DNA of 16,054 bases from JALYQB01 sp035640155 (GTDB lineage: Bacteria; Actinomycetota; Actinomycetes; Mycobacteriales; Pseudonocardiaceae), in NCBI GenBank assembly GCA_035640155.1, contig DASQWR010000059.1, forward strand, positions 1 to 16,054, given 5' to 3'. Under the pieces are notes generated by a model. It did not search any database. It had not been told where the DNA came from and was given only the letters and a program-made list of their open reading frames with translations. This document shows, piece after piece, positions 14,486 through 16,054 of the stretch. Every line of letters begins with the position of its first letter. Position 1 is the first letter of the stretch. A program made the translations under genes and the position numbers.

Positions 14486-14833
14486 ATGACGGCGACGGTG
14501 CAGTCCACCTGGACCCCCGCCTGCGCGGTGAGCGCGCTGGTGCCCGAACGCGGCGTGGCGGTGCTGCTGGCGGGCGGCGAGCAGGTGGCCGTGTTCCTGC
14601 TGCACGACGGGGAGCTCGCCGCGGTCTCCAACCGTGACCCGTTCTCCGGCGCGTGCGTGCTCTCCCGCGGCATCGTCGGCGACGCTGGCGGTGAGCCCAC
14701 GGTGGCGTCCCCGATGTACAAGCAGCGGTTCTCGCTGCGGTCCGGGCGCTGCCTGGACGATCCGGAAGTCGGCGTGACGATCCATCCCGTCCGGGTGCTG
14801 GACGGGGTGGTGCAGGTCGGTTCGGCGACATGA
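14486..14833 (+). CDS. nirD: Nitrite reductase small subunit NirD
   Basis: A 115-aa partner of NirB with the Rieske-like fold. NRDPFSGACVLSRGIVGD and PTVASPMYKQRFSLRSGRCLDDP match NirD. As usual for NirD, the CxH...CxxH cluster ligands of true Rieske proteins are absent, so it probably has no iron-sulfur cluster and acts structurally. The ATG start follows AGGAGG with a suitable spacer, 43 nt after the nirB stop. The stop overlaps the nnaR start (ATGA). Confidence 0.93.
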   Translation: MTATVQSTWTPACAVSALVPERGVAVLLAGGEQVAVFLLHDGELAAVSNRDPFSGACVLSRGIVGDAGGEPTVASPMYKQRFSLRSGRCLDDPEVGVTIHPVRVLDGVVQVGSAT

Positions 14834-15966
14834 CCGCCGACGCGCTCCGTGCCGCGGTCGAGCCGCTCGCCGGGTACACCATCGGCGTGACCGCGGCCCG
14901 GCGGGCGGAGGAGCTCGGCGCGCTGCTGGAGCGCCGCGGTGCGGTGGTGCTGCACGCGCCGGCGATCCGGATCGTGCCGCTGCTCGACGACGCCGAGCTG
15001 CTGGCGGTCACCCGGGCGCTCGTCGCGGCACCGCCGGATGTGCTGGTGGTGACCACCGGCATCGGCTTCCGCGGGTGGGTGGAGGCCGCCGACGGGTGGG
15101 GGCTGGCCGAGGACCTGGTTCATGCGCTGCGCGACACCACGGTGCTCGCCCGCGGACCCAAGGCGCGCGGGGCGGTCCGCGCCGGTGGCCTGACCGACGC
15201 CTGGTCACCGGCCTCGGAGTCCTCCGCGGAGGTGCTGGAGCACCTGCTGGAGTCGGGGGTGGACGGGGTGCGGGTCGCGGTGCAGCTGCACGGCGAGCCG
15301 TTGCCGCACTTCACCGAGACGTTGACCTGCGCGGGAGCGGAGGTGGTGCAGGTCTCGGTCTACCGCTGGCTGCCCCCGGAGGACATCGGCCCGCTGGACC
15401 GGCTGATCGAGGCGACGCTGGACGGGCAGCTCGACGCGATCAGCTTCACCAGCGCGCCCGCGGCGGCGAGCCTGCTGCGCCGGTCAGCGGAGCTCGGCGT
15501 CGAGGCTGCGCTGCTCGCTCGGCTTCGGAGCGACGTGCTCGCCGCCTGTGTCGGCCCGGTCACCGCCGGCCCGCTGGTGGACCAGGGGGTGCCGACGGTG
15601 CAGCCGGAACGCTCCCGGATCGGGGCGCTGGTCCGCACGCTGGCCGAGGAGCTGCCCACGCGGGCGCCCCGCTGGCCGGTCGCCGGCCACCTGCTCGAGC
15701 TGCGCGGACACGCCGCCGTCGTCGACGGGGTGCTGCGTCCGGTCCCGCCGACGCCGATGGCGCTGCTGCGGGTGCTGACCGCGCGGCCGGGACGGGTGGT
15801 GTCGCGCGCCGAGCTGCTGGCCGCGCTGCCCGGCGGGGGCGACGACGAGCACGCCGTGGAGACGGCGGTGGCCCGGTTGCGCTCCGCTCTGGGGGAACCG
15901 CGGCTGGTGCAGACCGTGGTCAAGCGGGGCTACCGGCTGGCGCTGGAGGCGGGGGAGTGCGGATGA
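14830..15966 (+). CDS. nnaR: HemD-like / OmpR-type DNA-binding fusion, nitrate/nitrite assimilation regulator
   Basis: A 378-aa two-part protein. Residues about 10-265 resemble uroporphyrinogen-III synthase (GYTIGVTAARRAEELGALLERRGA, then VTTGIGFRGW, then TSAPAAASLL). Residues about 288-372 form an OmpR/Trans_reg_C winged helix (PTPMALLRVLTARPGRVVSRAELLAAL ... AVETAVARLRSAL ... VVKRGYRLAL). I recognise this architecture as the actinobacterial NnaR type, reported in Streptomyces coelicolor and Mycobacterium smegmatis as a co-regulator of nitrate/nitrite genes with GlnR; Rv0260c is similar. Whether the HemD half still makes uroporphyrinogen III or only senses a tetrapyrrole cannot be told from sequence. 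The start overlaps the nirD stop and the stop overlaps the chelatase start, both by ATGA, so its dosage is tied to the operon. Confidence 0.88.
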   Translation: MTADALRAAVEPLAGYTIGVTAARRAEELGALLERRGAVVLHAPAIRIVPLLDDAELLAVTRALVAAPPDVLVVTTGIGFRGWVEAADGWGLAEDLVHALRDTTVLARGPKARGAVRAGGLTDAWSPASESSAEVLEHLLESGVDGVRVAVQLHGEPLPHFTETLTCAGAEVVQVSVYRWLPPEDIGPLDRLIEATLDGQLDAISFTSAPAAASLLRRSAELGVEAALLARLRSDVLAACVGPVTAGPLVDQGVPTVQPERSRIGALVRTLAEELPTRAPRWPVAGHLLELRGHAAVVDGVLRPVPPTPMALLRVLTARPGRVVSRAELLAALPGGGDDEHAVETAVARLRSALGEPRLVQTVVKRGYRLALEAGECG

Positions 15967-16054
15967 GCCTGGTGCTGGTGGCGCACGGCACCCGTGACCC
16001 GGCGGGACTGCGGGTGGCGTGCGACCTCGCGGCGGCGCTGCCCGCGTCGGCGGA
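15963..16054 (+). CDS. Sirohydrochlorin chelatase, CbiX/SirB type (5' end only)
   Basis: Only 30 codons are visible (MSLVLVAHGTRDPAG...). VAHGTRDP is the N-terminal metal-binding His motif of CbiX/SirB chelatases, which insert iron (siroheme) or cobalt into sirohydrochlorin. The ATG overlaps the nnaR stop (ATGA). Position directly after nirBD and a HemD-like gene suggests siroheme supply for NirB, matching the Rv0259c-Rv0260c pair in M. tuberculosis. The rest is outside the window. Confidence 0.8.
   Translation, partial: MSLVLVAHGTRDPAGLRVACDLAAALPASA

Noticed and set aside
14486..14833. NirD as an active Rieske iron-sulfur protein
   Set aside because: The CxH and CxxH cluster ligands are missing, as is usual for NirD.

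Overview
The window is very GC-rich, with coding third positions almost all G or C. It reads as chromosomal DNA of an actinobacterium. Gene order and protein families point to the Pseudonocardiaceae or a nearby mycolate/Pseudonocardiales relative; this is inference, because no rRNA or species marker is present. I see no tRNA, rRNA, CRISPR array, insertion sequence or phage gene.

Region 1 (about 1-6765) is a housekeeping block. In order it holds the 5' part of a DEAD-box RNA helicase (minus strand), a divergent ferritin-like (MiaE-type) di-iron protein, a 76-aa DUF3107 protein, a convergent TetR regulator, a divergent alpha/beta hydrolase, a membrane-anchored DUF3152 protein with a zinc-protease motif, the sulfur-carrier activator MoeZ (ThiF domain plus rhodanese), and a TIGR02569 phosphotransferase-like protein. 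From memory this matches the Mycobacterium tuberculosis neighbourhood Rv3211 to Rv3205c, with the hydrolase as an extra gene. Several genes lack a good ribosome binding site and have a -10-like hexamer 6-7 nt before the start codon, which suggests leaderless mRNAs.

Region 2 (6766-16054, running off the end) is a nitrate/nitrite assimilation operon, all on the plus strand: narK (nitrate/nitrite transporter), nasC (Mo-bisMGD nitrate reductase catalytic subunit), nasB (FAD/NAD flavoprotein with a [2Fe-2S] BFD domain), nirB and nirD (siroheme NADH-nitrite reductase), nnaR (a uroporphyrinogen-III synthase fold fused to an OmpR-type DNA-binding domain), and the first 30 codons of a CbiX/SirB-type sirohydrochlorin chelatase. 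Four junctions overlap as ATGA or TGATG, implying translational coupling. The logic is complete: import nitrate, reduce it to nitrite and then to ammonium, and make or monitor the siroheme that NirB needs. MoeZ just upstream may support molybdopterin synthesis for nasC, but it is a general housekeeping enzyme.

Points for a second look are the HemD-like regulator inside a siroheme-dependent operon, the paralogous flavin-BFD modules of nasB and nirB, four in-phase 11-bp tandem repeats upstream of the ferritin-like gene, a CTG start for the helicase, a 22-bp dyad between tetR and the hydrolase, a long inverted repeat between convergent genes, a very strong hairpin inside the DUF3152 gene, and the narK leader with candidate GlnR-like half-sites and competing hairpins. 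Nothing here proves a wholly new system.
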